Assembly: GCF_900107835.1 (NCBI RefSeq)
Contig: NZ_FNRG01000012.1
Span: 42,739-106,738, forward strand
Direction of reading: 5' to 3'
From: Oribacterium sp. KHPX15
Lineage (GTDB): Bacteria; Bacillota; Clostridia; Lachnospirales; Lachnospiraceae
Length of the DNA stretch: 64,000 bases
Shown: positions 42,790-52,135 of the stretch, piece after piece
Layout: the number at the start of each line of letters is the position of its first letter
How positions within the stretch are numbered: the first letter of the stretch is position 1
Notes under the pieces: model-generated
The model's database searches: none
What the model was told of the DNA's origin: nothing
What the model saw: the letters and a program-made list of their open reading frames with translations, nothing else
Made by a program: the position numbers and the translations under genes

Positions 42790-43878
42790 ATGACAAGCAA
42801 TTTAGAAATTTCCATTGATAAACTTAAGTCCGGGATGGTTATAGGTAAGTCCATAGAGGACAGACTGGGACGTATTCTCATTGAGCCCGGAACAGTTGTT
42901 ACTCCATATGCAATTGATGAGCTCAAGAAGAGCGGGGTTCAGTATGTCACCATAAAATCAGGGCAGGCCAATAAGAGTCCGAATAAATTATCAACGGCTG
43001 CCGAGTATATGGTGAAAGAACTGAGAAAATCCGATCCTCCGACAGTGGTACTTGAATCTTCAGTCAGGAAACGTATTTCCAAGGGAATTGAACTTATATA
43101 CCAGAATCCTGATCCCAAAGAAACTGCTGCGGCTGCAACAAGTATCACCAATGATCTTATGAGTGCCATAGAAAAGAATAATGCTGTGGCCCTCAATATT
43201 AACGCCCTAAAATGCAGTGACGAGTATACCTTTAAGCACAGTGTGGATGTGGCATCCATAAGTATGGTTTTAGCCAAAGAACAGGGAAAGAGTAAAACAG
43301 AGATTTTTCAGATAGGCATGGCAGGACTTTTGCATGATATAGGAAAGACTCTGGTGCCTCCGGAAATTCTGAACAAGCCCGCAAAGCTTACCTCTGAAGA
43401 ATTTGAAGTCATGAAAAAGCACAGCACCTACAGCTATCAGCTGGTGGCTGAAAATGATGAGATTCCCATGGATGTTAAGATCGCCATGCTCCAGCACCAC
43501 GAGAAGATCGATGGAAGCGGCTATCCATACGGGGCAACAGCCGATCATATACATGAATATGCCAAGCTTCTGACAGTGGCCGATATCTTTGATGCCCTTG
43601 TGACTGAGAGACCCTATAAAAAAGGAAAGTCTCCCAGAGAGGCGGTAGAGATGCTCATGGCCATGACAAACGAACTGGATATGGATGCATTGAACAGCTT
43701 CATGCAGATGATGATCCTTTATCCGGTGGATTCCAACGTTCAGCTCAGTAACGGTGAAACCGCAAGGGTTGTACAGCGAAATCCGCAATTCCTTCTGAGA
43801 CCGGTAGTGGTCGGGGTTGAGAGTGGTAATGTCTATGACCTTAAGTCTTTGAAATGTGCCGGAATTGTAATCGTATAG
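42790..43878 (+). CDS. HD-GYP cyclic-di-GMP phosphodiesterase
   Basis: A 362-residue protein. Residues about 1-60 form the short DUF3391-like region typical of these enzymes (SIDKLKSGMVIGKSIEDRLG, then GVQYVTIKSG). The HD-GYP domain follows: LLHDIGK near 181-187 (metal ligands) and HHEKIDGSGYPYG near 236-248, which is the GYP signature, then VADIFDALVTERPYKK. It hydrolyses cyclic-di-GMP. It is monocistronic by layout and provides the opposite arm to the PilZ receptor at 10220, so cyclic-di-GMP control of motility is plausible. No GGDEF cyclase lies in the window. Confidence 0.92.
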   Translation: MTSNLEISIDKLKSGMVIGKSIEDRLGRILIEPGTVVTPYAIDELKKSGVQYVTIKSGQANKSPNKLSTAAEYMVKELRKSDPPTVVLESSVRKRISKGIELIYQNPDPKETAAAATSITNDLMSAIEKNNAVALNINALKCSDEYTFKHSVDVASISMVLAKEQGKSKTEIFQIGMAGLLHDIGKTLVPPEILNKPAKLTSEEFEVMKKHSTYSYQLVAENDEIPMDVKIAMLQHHEKIDGSGYPYGATADHIHEYAKLLTVADIFDALVTERPYKKGKSPREAVEMLMAMTNELDMDALNSFMQMMILYPVDSNVQLSNGETARVVQRNPQFLLRPVVVGVESGNVYDLKSLKCAGIVIV

Positions 43879-44008
43879 GATTGTACCGGCCTATATCTGT
43901 GATAGTTTGATATGACGACATACCGATCCTGTAATCTTATCAGGTTGTGATAGAAAGTGTGCCTTTCCGGACATACCGGTTTTGACAATAGAATTGATAT
44001 TTTCTTAC

Positions 44009-44043
44009 AAACTCCTGCAGTTTCGAATGTGGGAGTTTTTTTG
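44009..44043 (+). terminator. Probable terminator after the HD-GYP gene
   Basis: Seven-pair stem AAACTCC/GGAGTTT with a 16-nt loop running into seven T. Confidence 0.6.
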
Positions 44044-44158
44044 TGGTAAAATTTGGGAAATAAAGGAATAAAATTTACAGTAAATACATAAGAGGATATG
44101 AAAATACTTCACATCACTATTTGTACAGCCGGCTGAAAGCGGCGGAATGGAGATCATA

Positions 44159-45427
44159 ATGAAAGGAAATATCAGTAAGGTATTAACATCTATACTTATA
44201 GCTATGTCTCTGACAGTGTCAGGAACAGGAGCTGTTGCCGTTGCCGAAACAGGTCCTGCAAGAGGAGCGGAAGCATTGAATATCGGGCTTGATACTTCGG
44301 GACCGGGTGTGCCGGGGGCATCATCAGCTTCAGGTGAATCTTCCGGAAGTTCATCTTCAACGGCAGCATTCACGACTACACCTGCATCATCTGCCCCGGG
44401 TTCAACGGCATCTGTACTCAGCCCTTTTAACACAAACATATACGGAACCCCTGTTAATGGCTACTACTGTGATGCTGTCACAACTTATACCTATGAGAAT
44501 TTTGAATCGGATATATCAAGACTTGTTTCGGAGTACGGTAGTGTGGTAAAGTCTTCTGTACTTGGAGTCAGTGCTGACAACAGAAATATATATGAATTGA
44601 TTGTGGGGGAACCCTCTGCGGAAAACCAGATACTGCTGACAGGAACCACACATGGAAGAGAGTACATTACTTCTCAGCTTGTAATGCGACAGATTCATGA
44701 TCTTTTGTCCATGGCAAAAAATGGCGGAGGATTTAAAGGTCAGGGCGTGGCCTCCCTTCTTCAGACCACCTGCATTCATGTGATTCCGATGGTCAATCCG
44801 GATGGTGCTGCCCTTAGCCAGTTTGGAGCTTCAAAGGTGAAGAACCAGACGATCCTCGGCAATCTCAAGGCCATGATCCAGCACGATCAGCAAAGAGAAA
44901 ACTATACAGGAGACACAGACTGGTACTATCGCAGATGGAAGAACAATGCTAACGGCGTAGACATTAACAGAAACTTCTCCATAGGCTGGAAAGAGCTTGA
45001 TGATTCAAGATATTACCCTTCATATGAGTACTATAAAGGAGCGGCAGCGGAGTCTGAAGCTGAGACTCAGGCACTTATCAAGGTGTTGAATGAGGCTTCT
45101 TTCGACGAGGTTATTAACTATCATGCGCAGGGAAGCGTAGTCTACTGGTCTTTCGGCGGAGCTCCCGAGGAAGTTGAGGCAAGAAGCAAACAGATTGCGG
45201 AGCTTGTGAAGCAGGATACAGGATATATTCTGGGAGCGGCCTCAACAAATAAAAACAGCGTAGGCTCCGGCTCATATAAAGAGTATCTTGCCTTAAAGGG
45301 TATTCCTTCAGTTACCATAGAAGTGGGAATCGGTTCATGCCCGCTGCCGGACACAGACATTGACGGCATCTGGCAGAGAAATTCTGAGGTTTTAAAGGAT
45401 TTGGTTTACGAGATAAATCACAGGTAA
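44159..45427 (+). CDS. Secreted M14-family zinc carboxypeptidase
   Basis: A 422-residue exported peptidase. Signal peptide about 1-27; a Ser/Gly/Ala-rich linker to about 85; M14 catalytic domain from about 95. Zinc ligands His165 and Glu168 lie in TTHGREYI, with the third His in INYHAQGSVVYW; the arginine/asparagine substrate motif is GVDINRNF and the catalytic Glu is in VTIEVGIG. Some M14 enzymes cut the gamma-D-Glu-diaminopimelate bond of peptidoglycan (NpdA/ENP1 type), others trim proteins; I cannot decide. The ATG at 44159 has GGAG 6 nt upstream; an ATG 12 bases earlier overlaps it. Confidence 0.85.
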   Translation: MKGNISKVLTSILIAMSLTVSGTGAVAVAETGPARGAEALNIGLDTSGPGVPGASSASGESSGSSSSTAAFTTTPASSAPGSTASVLSPFNTNIYGTPVNGYYCDAVTTYTYENFESDISRLVSEYGSVVKSSVLGVSADNRNIYELIVGEPSAENQILLTGTTHGREYITSQLVMRQIHDLLSMAKNGGGFKGQGVASLLQTTCIHVIPMVNPDGAALSQFGASKVKNQTILGNLKAMIQHDQQRENYTGDTDWYYRRWKNNANGVDINRNFSIGWKELDDSRYYPSYEYYKGAAAESEAETQALIKVLNEASFDEVINYHAQGSVVYWSFGGAPEEVEARSKQIAELVKQDTGYILGAASTNKNSVGSGSYKEYLALKGIPSVTIEVGIGSCPLPDTDIDGIWQRNSEVLKDLVYEINHR

Positions 45428-45556
45428 AATAATTTAGGAATGCCTTTCATTACTATTTGTGCTGCTGATTCAAAATGGCGGAATGAAGGTTAGTGTGAGA
45501 AATAGTTTTCAACATGATTTATGACGCTGACCCAAAGCGGTGGAATGGGGATTAAG

Positions 45557-46417
45557 ATGAAATTTGATGTCAAGAAGGATCTAAAAAGACTTATCGTTGT
45601 ATTGATAGCATCAATGCTGATGGCGATAAACATTAAAACCTTTGTACGTACAGGGGGCCTGTATCCGGGAGGAGTAACCGGACTCACAGTGCTTATTCAG
45701 AGAGTTTGCCAGTTGTATTTCCATTTTGAAATTCCGTATTCTGTTGTGAATATCGCACTGAATTTTATTCCGGTGTATATAGGCTTCAAATTTATAGGAA
45801 AAAAGTTCACTATTTATTCCCTGATCATGATCCTGTGTACAGGCTTTCTGACAGATATGCTGCCGGGGCATGTCATAACCTATGATACCCTTCTTATTGC
45901 GATTTTCGGTGGTATCATTAATGGTATCGTTGTGAGCCTGTGTCTCAGTGTTGACGCCACTTCAGGAGGAACGGATTTTATCGCTATCTATTTAAGCCAG
46001 AAGAGGGGCATGGAAACCTGGAATCTGGTCCTTGGGTTTAATGTTATCATCCTGGCAGCTGCCGGCATCCTTTTCGGATGGGATAAGGCGCTGTACTCCA
46101 TTGTTTTCCAGTACGTTTCCACCCAGACTTTACAGACCTTCTACCGGGCATATCAGAGACAGACACTATTCATAATCACGGATAAGCCTGAAGAAATATC
46201 AGAAATGATTTTTGAAATCAGTCATCACGGCGCAACTTTGATGACGGCCCAGGGAGCCCATGAACATAAGCAGCTCCATATCGTTTATTCGGTTATAGGA
46301 GCGGATGACGCAAAGAGAGTCATCCTAAAGGCAAAAGAGATTGACGAGAACGCTTTTGTGAATTCCTTCAGAACCACGGAGCTTGCCGGTAATTTCTACA
46401 TGAGGCCTAAGGACTGA
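45557..46417 (+). CDS. YitT-family membrane protein
   Basis: A 286-residue membrane protein with about five hydrophobic segments in its first 200 residues and a soluble C-terminal DUF2179-type domain (about 200-285, FIITDKPEEISEMIFEISHH; GADDAKRVILKAKEIDENAF). Family features include FVRTGGLYPGGVTGLTVLIQ near 25-44 and SLCLSVDATSGGTDFIAIYL. The molecular function of YitT proteins is not established. I use the ATG at 45557, 6 nt after GGGGA; an in-frame ATG at 45521 lies inside the repeated leader motif. It may be co-transcribed with the carboxypeptidase. Confidence 0.85.
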   Translation: MKFDVKKDLKRLIVVLIASMLMAINIKTFVRTGGLYPGGVTGLTVLIQRVCQLYFHFEIPYSVVNIALNFIPVYIGFKFIGKKFTIYSLIMILCTGFLTDMLPGHVITYDTLLIAIFGGIINGIVVSLCLSVDATSGGTDFIAIYLSQKRGMETWNLVLGFNVIILAAAGILFGWDKALYSIVFQYVSTQTLQTFYRAYQRQTLFIITDKPEEISEMIFEISHHGATLMTAQGAHEHKQLHIVYSVIGADDAKRVILKAKEIDENAFVNSFRTTELAGNFYMRPKD

Positions 46418-46525
46418 TTTATGATCCGTATAAGAAAATATCTAATTGCGGTCAAACAAAAGATCCTAAGACAGTGACTCAAATGGAAAAATTATAGAAT
46501 TGCAATCAAGTAAAACTAACAAATT

Positions 46526-46582
46526 AAGAAAACCACCGGGAACGACTCTCACCTGTAAGAATCGTTCCCGGTGGTTTTTCTT
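46526..46582. terminator. Bidirectional terminator between YitT and nitroreductase genes
   Basis: Perfect 15-bp stem at 46531-46545 and 46562-46576, with T-rich tails on both strands (TTTTTC on plus, TTTTCTTAATT on minus). Confidence 0.92.
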
Positions 46583-46586
46583 TGCT

Positions 46587-47174
46587 TTAATGGTTTTTGT
46601 CAATTACTATATCTTCGAGTCTGCGCTTTGGAACAAAGTGTGTGCCGCTTTCATCGCGGTAGTAGTTAATGTTTCCGTCCTTTGGGATATCAACAAGTTT
46701 TACTTTTTCGGCGGGTTCTCCGAGGGCTATCACCATAATAGGAACAAGATTTTCCGGTAGATTCAGGAGCTCTGTCAAAGGCTGAAGTCCGAAGTTTCTT
46801 ATCATGAGACCGCCGAGGCCCTTTTCTGTAGCTGAAAGCAGAAGGGTCTGGGCAGCTATACCAACATCAATGAGCACAGCCTGAGTGTTTGGCTGAATGT
46901 CTGTGTCCTGCAGCATGATGACAAAGGCTGTGGGATGTGTTCCGAATTTCGGAAGATGAAGTTCCGGAAGGGCTCCTCCCCACTTTGTCAACTTGAGAAT
47001 TTCATCAACCTCTGTTTTGTCATTGGAAATATAATATTTTACCGGCTGTCTGTTTGCCGCAGAACCAACAAGTCGTGCGTCATCCAGGATTTCAAAAAGT
47101 TCTTTTTCCGATATTTTTCTTTCTTCATTATATCCTCTGTAGCTTCTGTTTTTTGCAACAAGTTCACTGAACAT
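46587..47174 (-). CDS. Nitroreductase-family flavoprotein
   Basis: A 195-residue FMN-binding oxidoreductase. It has the family opening AKNRSYRGYNEERKISEKEL (FMN phosphate-binding Arg), ARLVGSAANRQPVKYYI, and a C-terminal ATEKGLGGLMIRNF and VPIMVIALGEPAEKVKLVDI. The size is typical (170-220). The start at 47174 has GGAGG 5 nt upstream; 17 more codons are open upstream but without a site. Its substrate is unknown. It is divergent from the LysR-type regulator at 47326, a possible regulator of it. Confidence 0.85.
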   Translation of the reverse strand: MFSELVAKNRSYRGYNEERKISEKELFEILDDARLVGSAANRQPVKYYISNDKTEVDEILKLTKWGGALPELHLPKFGTHPTAFVIMLQDTDIQPNTQAVLIDVGIAAQTLLLSATEKGLGGLMIRNFGLQPLTELLNLPENLVPIMVIALGEPAEKVKLVDIPKDGNINYYRDESGTHFVPKRRLEDIVIDKNH

Positions 47175-47325
47175 AGTAACCTCCATAAGTTTTTTCCTAA
47201 GAGCATTATAAACTTGATTACACAAATTTAATATTCAGAAGTTATAAATATTGAATAAATTTACGACATTCATGATAGAATATTGTTAATGACTATGATG
47301 CTTTGATTTTTAGAAGGTATTTCCT

Positions 47326-48255
47326 ATGACAACCAGAGAACTATTATATGTAAAAACAGTTGCCGACACCCATAATATTTCCAAGGCTGCAAAGAAACTT
47401 TTTGTTGCACAGCCTTCCCTGTCTCAGTCTCTTCAAAGAATTGAGGATACCATAGGAACGCGTCTATTTATCCGAGGTTCCGACGGACTCAGGCTCACTT
47501 ATGCAGGAGAGAAATATTATCAGATGGCCTGCACGATACTGAAAATCTACGATGATTTTGAAGCTGAGATCAGTGATATGAATGATCTCAAAACCGGTCA
47601 TATCAGTTTCGGTATCACAAATCATCTTGGGGCGATAATGCTCCCAATGGTGATGCCGCAATTTAAAGAGGAGTGCCCCGGAATTGACCTTGATATCTTT
47701 GAGGGTTCTACAGAACTTCAGGAAGAAAAGCTTATTTCCGGAGACCTGGATTTTTCCATAATGCATGCTCCGGTTGAGGGAACCGAGCCAAACCCTTCTC
47801 TGAATTACGAAATACTTGCAAGACATCCTTTCGTCATTGCGATTTCAAAAAAAGATCCCCTGGTCAAGCTTGCTGTACCAAGAGAAGGCTACACTTATCC
47901 TGTTCTTGATGTAAAGCTTCTGGAGGATCATCCCCTTCTGACGCTTCATAAAGAACAGCGAATCCGTCATGTCACGGATTCCGTCATAAAAAAAGCCGGC
48001 ATACATCCGGAGATAAAATTCGTATCCAGAAACTACATGACCCTTGAGAAGCTTGCCGCCGAAGGCATCGGCTTCACACTTCTCCCTTCGGATTATATAA
48101 ACGTCAACCTGTACGACAACCCACCGGCCTACCTTTCAATCGATGACAAATACTCCGCCTACTGGAGCCTTTGCATCACAACAGTAAAAGGAGCCTTCCT
48201 CTCCCGAGCCGACCAACGCTTCCTCGATATCATAAGAACAAACGCAGTCAAGTAA
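47326..48255 (+). CDS. LysR-family transcriptional regulator
   Basis: A 309-residue regulator with a winged helix-turn-helix at about 1-60 (VADTHNISKAAKKLFVAQPS then LSQSLQRIEDTIGTRLFIRG) and a periplasmic-binding-like effector domain from about 90 (TGHISFGITNHLGAIMLPMV, then DLDIFEGSTELQEEKLISGD). LysR proteins usually control the divergent gene, here the nitroreductase, with the effector unknown. The stop is followed by the large inverted repeat at 48306-48526. Confidence 0.88.
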   Translation: MTTRELLYVKTVADTHNISKAAKKLFVAQPSLSQSLQRIEDTIGTRLFIRGSDGLRLTYAGEKYYQMACTILKIYDDFEAEISDMNDLKTGHISFGITNHLGAIMLPMVMPQFKEECPGIDLDIFEGSTELQEEKLISGDLDFSIMHAPVEGTEPNPSLNYEILARHPFVIAISKKDPLVKLAVPREGYTYPVLDVKLLEDHPLLTLHKEQRIRHVTDSVIKKAGIHPEIKFVSRNYMTLEKLAAEGIGFTLLPSDYINVNLYDNPPAYLSIDDKYSAYWSLCITTVKGAFLSRADQRFLDIIRTNAVK

Positions 48256-48305
48256 TTTGAACATAGTCCGTGTACTTCTATTTATTGCCGTTAGAGAAAA
48301 AGTGA

Positions 48306-48526
48306 GAGCCGGAGGGCATACATTTAAAGGCGTTGAGCCGAGTTGAGAAAAATCAAAATCGGGCCTCTTAGAACCACTTGGTTTCCTTTTTCCTTAGCTC
48401 CCTCGCCAAGTCAGATGTTGTCATAAAGAGAACTCTGACATTGGCGAGGGCCTAGTGGTTCTTAGAGGCCCGATTTTTGATTTTTCCAACGAGGCGACCC
48501 GCCTTTAAATGTATGTCCTCCGGCTC
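48306..48526. repeat. 221-nt nested inverted repeat between convergent genes
   Basis: Three nested stems: 48306-48331 with 48501-48526 (26 bp, one G-U); 48348-48378 with 48454-48485 (about 30 bp, one indel and one mismatch); and 48400-48415 with 48434-48450 (16 bp, one bulge). It fills the gap between the LysR stop and the response-regulator stop, so it may act as a bidirectional terminator, or it may be a MITE-like element. No clear target duplication is seen. Confidence 0.85.
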
Positions 48527-48542
48527 GTACCATTTATATATC

Positions 48543-49241
48543 TCACGGTACAAACCGATACCCCAGCCCCCTCACAGTCACGATGTGCGCGGGCTTTTTT
48601 GGATCCTTCTCCACCTTGCTGCGGAGCCTGTTGATGTAAACCATGATAGCATTGTCATCAACGGCGATGGCATTACCCCAGACATGCTCGTAGATTGCGT
48701 CCTTGTTGAAAACCTGCTGGGGATTCTTCAGGAATAAAAGGAACAAAGCCGCCTCCTTTGAGGACAAAAACAACTCTTCTCCATCTTTATAAAAACGCAT
48801 GGAAGAAGTGTCATAGGAAAAATCCCCAACAGTTATGGAATTACTGTTCACAGAGGTGCTATCGGATAAAGCCTGCCGGTTACGTCGAATGAGAGCCTTA
48901 ACCTTGGCCCCCAGAATCATGGGGCGGAAAGGCTTGGTAATATAATCATCCGCACCGATGGAAAGCCCATAGACCGAATCGTAATCCTCATTTCGCCCGG
49001 AGATGATGATAACCGGAGTGGATACATGGTCCGCCCTGATCTTCTTTATAACATCAAATCCTTCCATATCACCGAGATTGACATCCATCAGAATTATGTC
49101 ATAATGCTCCTTCGCGATCTTCTGCAGCGCCTCCTCACCTGAGTTTGCGGTTTCGGACTCAAGCTCATTGCTGTGCATCACCTTTTCCAGAAGCTTGCAA
49201 ATATTTACATCATCATCAACTATCAAAACTTTATCAGACAT
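48543..49241 (-). CDS. OmpR-family response regulator
   Basis: A 232-residue regulator. The receiver has acidic residues Asp9-Asp11 and phospho-Asp53 (ILMDVNLGD), then the conserved Lys in YITKPF. The DNA-binding winged helix is at about 130-230 (LFLSSKEAALFLLFLKNPQQ, then YEHVWGNAIAVDDNAIMVYI, RLRSKVEKDPKKP, VRGLGYRFVP). It is divergent from the hybrid kinase at 49540, the probable but unproven partner. A perfect inverted repeat lies just upstream at 49259-49280. Confidence 0.92.
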   Translation of the reverse strand: MSDKVLIVDDDVNICKLLEKVMHSNELESETANSGEEALQKIAKEHYDIILMDVNLGDMEGFDVIKKIRADHVSTPVIIISGRNEDYDSVYGLSIGADDYITKPFRPMILGAKVKALIRRNRQALSDSTSVNSNSITVGDFSYDTSSMRFYKDGEELFLSSKEAALFLLFLKNPQQVFNKDAIYEHVWGNAIAVDDNAIMVYINRLRSKVEKDPKKPAHIVTVRGLGYRFVP

Positions 49242-49258
49242 TATTCACCTATATCGTA

Positions 49259-49280
49259 TCTGTGCGATTAATTAAGCACA
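49259..49280. promoter_or_regulatory. Inverted repeat upstream of the response regulator
   Basis: CTGTGC and GCACAG separated by 10 nt, 18 nt from the response-regulator start. It could be an operator or an RNA hairpin. The rest of the 298-base gap to 49539 shows no gene or clear promoter. Confidence 0.35.
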
Positions 49281-49539
49281 GCCTGTTTCTCATATTTTTT
49301 AAGGCCGCATAAACTGTCATGAAAATCCAATCCGGAGCGGTCAACTAAATAGTGCAGTCAATTCATATTACACGACTCCTATCTTAATACAATATTCAAA
49401 TCTTAACAATTATTAATGTTTATCAGAGGCTTAAATGATATAAGCTATGTTTAAAGGGAAATTTGATTTTCTTATCTCCTGGGATATCGATACGAGTTAA
49501 GGACATTCTTATGGATCAATTCCAAAGGGTTAAAGACAT

Positions 49540-51993
49540 ATGATAAACGAAAGAGAAAAGCCGGATTCAGGCATAATCAGAAAAAATGAAAAGATAAACT
49601 GGAAATACATGATACTTGCTTTGACGGGTATCCTTATCACCGGATTTTTGCTTATAGCCGGGATTAAGATTTTCCGTGACTACAGAAATACTCTTATGAA
49701 AAACCAGCAGGACCAGCTGCTGCTTATGGCTAAAACCTTAAGCCGCAACATGAGTTCCGATATGGAAAACTATATAAAGGAGCTTGAGTTCTTCTCGGAT
49801 ATAAGAGATGGTGCGGATAAAGATACCATCATAAAAAAGTATGTGGAAAATAATCTTGATTTTGCAGTTAATGTCTACCTCGAGGACAAGGATGGCAATA
49901 TCCTGAGGTCGGCTGTTCCCATGAGCATATTTGAGGAAGATTTTGACGACAAAGGCGGAGTTACGGATTTTTCCCGGAAAAAAACTCCTGATAATGCTTA
50001 TACAGGAAGTGAAGCTTCTTCCGAAGAACTTGTGATTACGGAGCTTCAGCTTGTGACCGATGCCGGGGATGGCATCACTCTCTGGCAGGGAAAAAGAGGA
50101 GAAGACCGTAATACCCTTATATTTAAGAAAAGGCTTAGTGATACTGTAGAGGGCTACAGCATTGGCCTGGTAATAGATGAAGACAAGTACTACGAAAATG
50201 TAATTTCGGACATCCACATAGGTACAAACGGATACATTGTCATCAAGAATTCCAACAATCTCATGCTGATGCACCCATCAAAGGATCAATGGGGTATAAG
50301 TGTCATTTCCGGACGAATGGAGATGTATCCGGGGCTTGATTACGGAAGTCTGGAGAAACTTCTTGATGATCAGAACCGAGGGGAAGAGGGAGTTGCGGAT
50401 TACTATTCCTACTGGTGGATGGAAGAGGGTGTCCCAAGAGTACGAAAGATAAGCGCCTACAGTCCCGCAAAGGTGGGGAATGATTTCTGGGTGGTCAGCG
50501 CCGTGGTTGACTATGATGATTTTTACCGCCCCATTCTTAATGGATTCAGCGGCATCCTGCTGGTGGCCACCGGCATTCTCATGGTATTTTTGATTGCTTT
50601 CGTGGGCATGCTGAAACTTATTTCGGAGAACACAAGAGCAGCTAGGGAGATCAATTATCTGAAAAATCTTAATCAGGTGCTGGAGGAGATGCACAGGAGT
50701 GAAAATGCCATCGCCCACCAGCAGAGGCTGCAGATCATGGGTACCATGACCGGAGGCATTGCTCACGAGTTCAATAATTTCCTTACCCCCATCATGGGAC
50801 ATGCCGAGCTTCTCATGATGTCCCTGCCCGAGGATTCCGATGAATATGACAGTGCGAAAGAGATACTTCAGGCCTCGGAAAAAGCAAAGGATGTGGTTCA
50901 TCAGATGTCTGCCATGAGCAGGAAAAATGCCGAGACCATATTCAGAAACATTGAAGCCTTTAAGCTGGTTAGCAGATTCTTCCGGATGACGGATTCCATA
51001 TGTCCCGAAAATGTTTCGGTGGAAAAAGAGAACCGCGTTAAGGATGAATTCATCCTCGGAAACAGCACCCAGATAAACCAGGTGCTTCTGAATATTGCAG
51101 TTAACGGCATACAGGCAATAGGGGATAAAAATGATGGATGCCTCAGTCTGTCCGCATACATTAAGGACCATTCGGATATTAAGTTTAAAGAGCTTCCTAA
51201 AGGAACTCTTTTCAAAAGATATCTTGTATTTGAAATAAAAGATAATGGCTCGGGAATGAGCGACAAGGTCAAAAAGAAGATATTTGAACCCTTCTTCACC
51301 ACAAAGAAATCCGGAGAGGGAACAGGTCTCGGCCTTGCTCTGGCAGAGCAGATAGTTGATGCCCATAAAGGCTTCATACATATCGATTCTCAAGTGGGAA
51401 AAGGAACTACATTCTATGTGCATTTCCCTGTGGTGGAGACTGAAGCTAACAAAGATGATCTGAAGTCAAAGAGTAAAACGTTAAATGTTACCAGTGGAGC
51501 GAATGATGCGAAGGATATAATTGTGGATGGCATCGTGGAAGAGGCTTATGTGACGGAGGGCACAGCCTCAGGGAAAGCTGATAATGTTACGGCCGGAAAC
51601 ATTGTCAGAAAAATCCAGATACTGGTGGCGGATGACAACCACAGGATCCTTTCCATCCTTAAAGATACCCTTAATGAAAAGGACTTTATCCATGCGGTAA
51701 TGTGCGATTCCGTGGAAACTCTGCGGGAATCCTTAAAGGAGATGAAGCCGGATATAATTCTCATAGATGAGTCAGTGGGGCACTATTCCGGTATCGAAAT
51801 CTTCATGTCGGAGTTCACCGAGGAAAAGGAAGCATTGAAGATAATCATGGCTGACACCATAGACAGGGAGATAGTGGAATCCAGAAAGCGCGGAATCATC
51901 AACGGATATATGGAAAAACCGGTTTCAGCGACGGAGATCATAAGCCTTGCGGAACGTATCTCCGGAAACATGGAGAACCTTAACAAACTGTAA
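49540..51993 (+). CDS. Membrane hybrid histidine kinase with Cache sensor and receiver
   Basis: An 817-residue kinase. Membrane segment about 25-45; extracellular Cache-type sensor about 46-340 (YENVISDIHIGTNGYIVIKN); second membrane segment about 343-366; then H-box with His409 (TMTGGIAHEFNNFLTPIMGH); ATPase motifs LNIAVNGIQAIG, IKDNGSGMSDKVKKKIFEPF and GEGTGLGLALAEQIV; a linker; and a C-terminal receiver about 690-805 with DD at 698-699, phospho-Asp743 (ILIDESVGHYSG) and the conserved Lys in YMEKP. It is followed 142 bp later by the citrate-type transporter gene, so it may sense a carboxylate. That link is inference. Confidence 0.9.
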   Translation: MINEREKPDSGIIRKNEKINWKYMILALTGILITGFLLIAGIKIFRDYRNTLMKNQQDQLLLMAKTLSRNMSSDMENYIKELEFFSDIRDGADKDTIIKKYVENNLDFAVNVYLEDKDGNILRSAVPMSIFEEDFDDKGGVTDFSRKKTPDNAYTGSEASSEELVITELQLVTDAGDGITLWQGKRGEDRNTLIFKKRLSDTVEGYSIGLVIDEDKYYENVISDIHIGTNGYIVIKNSNNLMLMHPSKDQWGISVISGRMEMYPGLDYGSLEKLLDDQNRGEEGVADYYSYWWMEEGVPRVRKISAYSPAKVGNDFWVVSAVVDYDDFYRPILNGFSGILLVATGILMVFLIAFVGMLKLISENTRAAREINYLKNLNQVLEEMHRSENAIAHQQRLQIMGTMTGGIAHEFNNFLTPIMGHAELLMMSLPEDSDEYDSAKEILQASEKAKDVVHQMSAMSRKNAETIFRNIEAFKLVSRFFRMTDSICPENVSVEKENRVKDEFILGNSTQINQVLLNIAVNGIQAIGDKNDGCLSLSAYIKDHSDIKFKELPKGTLFKRYLVFEIKDNGSGMSDKVKKKIFEPFFTTKKSGEGTGLGLALAEQIVDAHKGFIHIDSQVGKGTTFYVHFPVVETEANKDDLKSKSKTLNVTSGANDAKDIIVDGIVEEAYVTEGTASGKADNVTAGNIVRKIQILVADDNHRILSILKDTLNEKDFIHAVMCDSVETLRESLKEMKPDIILIDESVGHYSGIEIFMSEFTEEKEALKIIMADTIDREIVESRKRGIINGYMEKPVSATEIISLAERISGNMENLNKL

Positions 51994-52135
51994 GGTTCAG
52001 ATTAAGGAATATTAATGTATACACGATATGCAGTTAAGGTTAATTTATTAACATACCTCATGTAAAAATCAATAAGCGACAGCGTTTCGGAAAAAGAATG
52101 CTTCGTTTCAGTTAAAATTCAAAGGGGGAAAATCA

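Noticed and set aside
50278..51423. 381-residue minus-strand open frame opposite the hybrid kinase
   Set aside because: It lies opposite clear kinase motifs; His/Cys/Ile-rich composition typical of antisense frames and no ribosome binding site.
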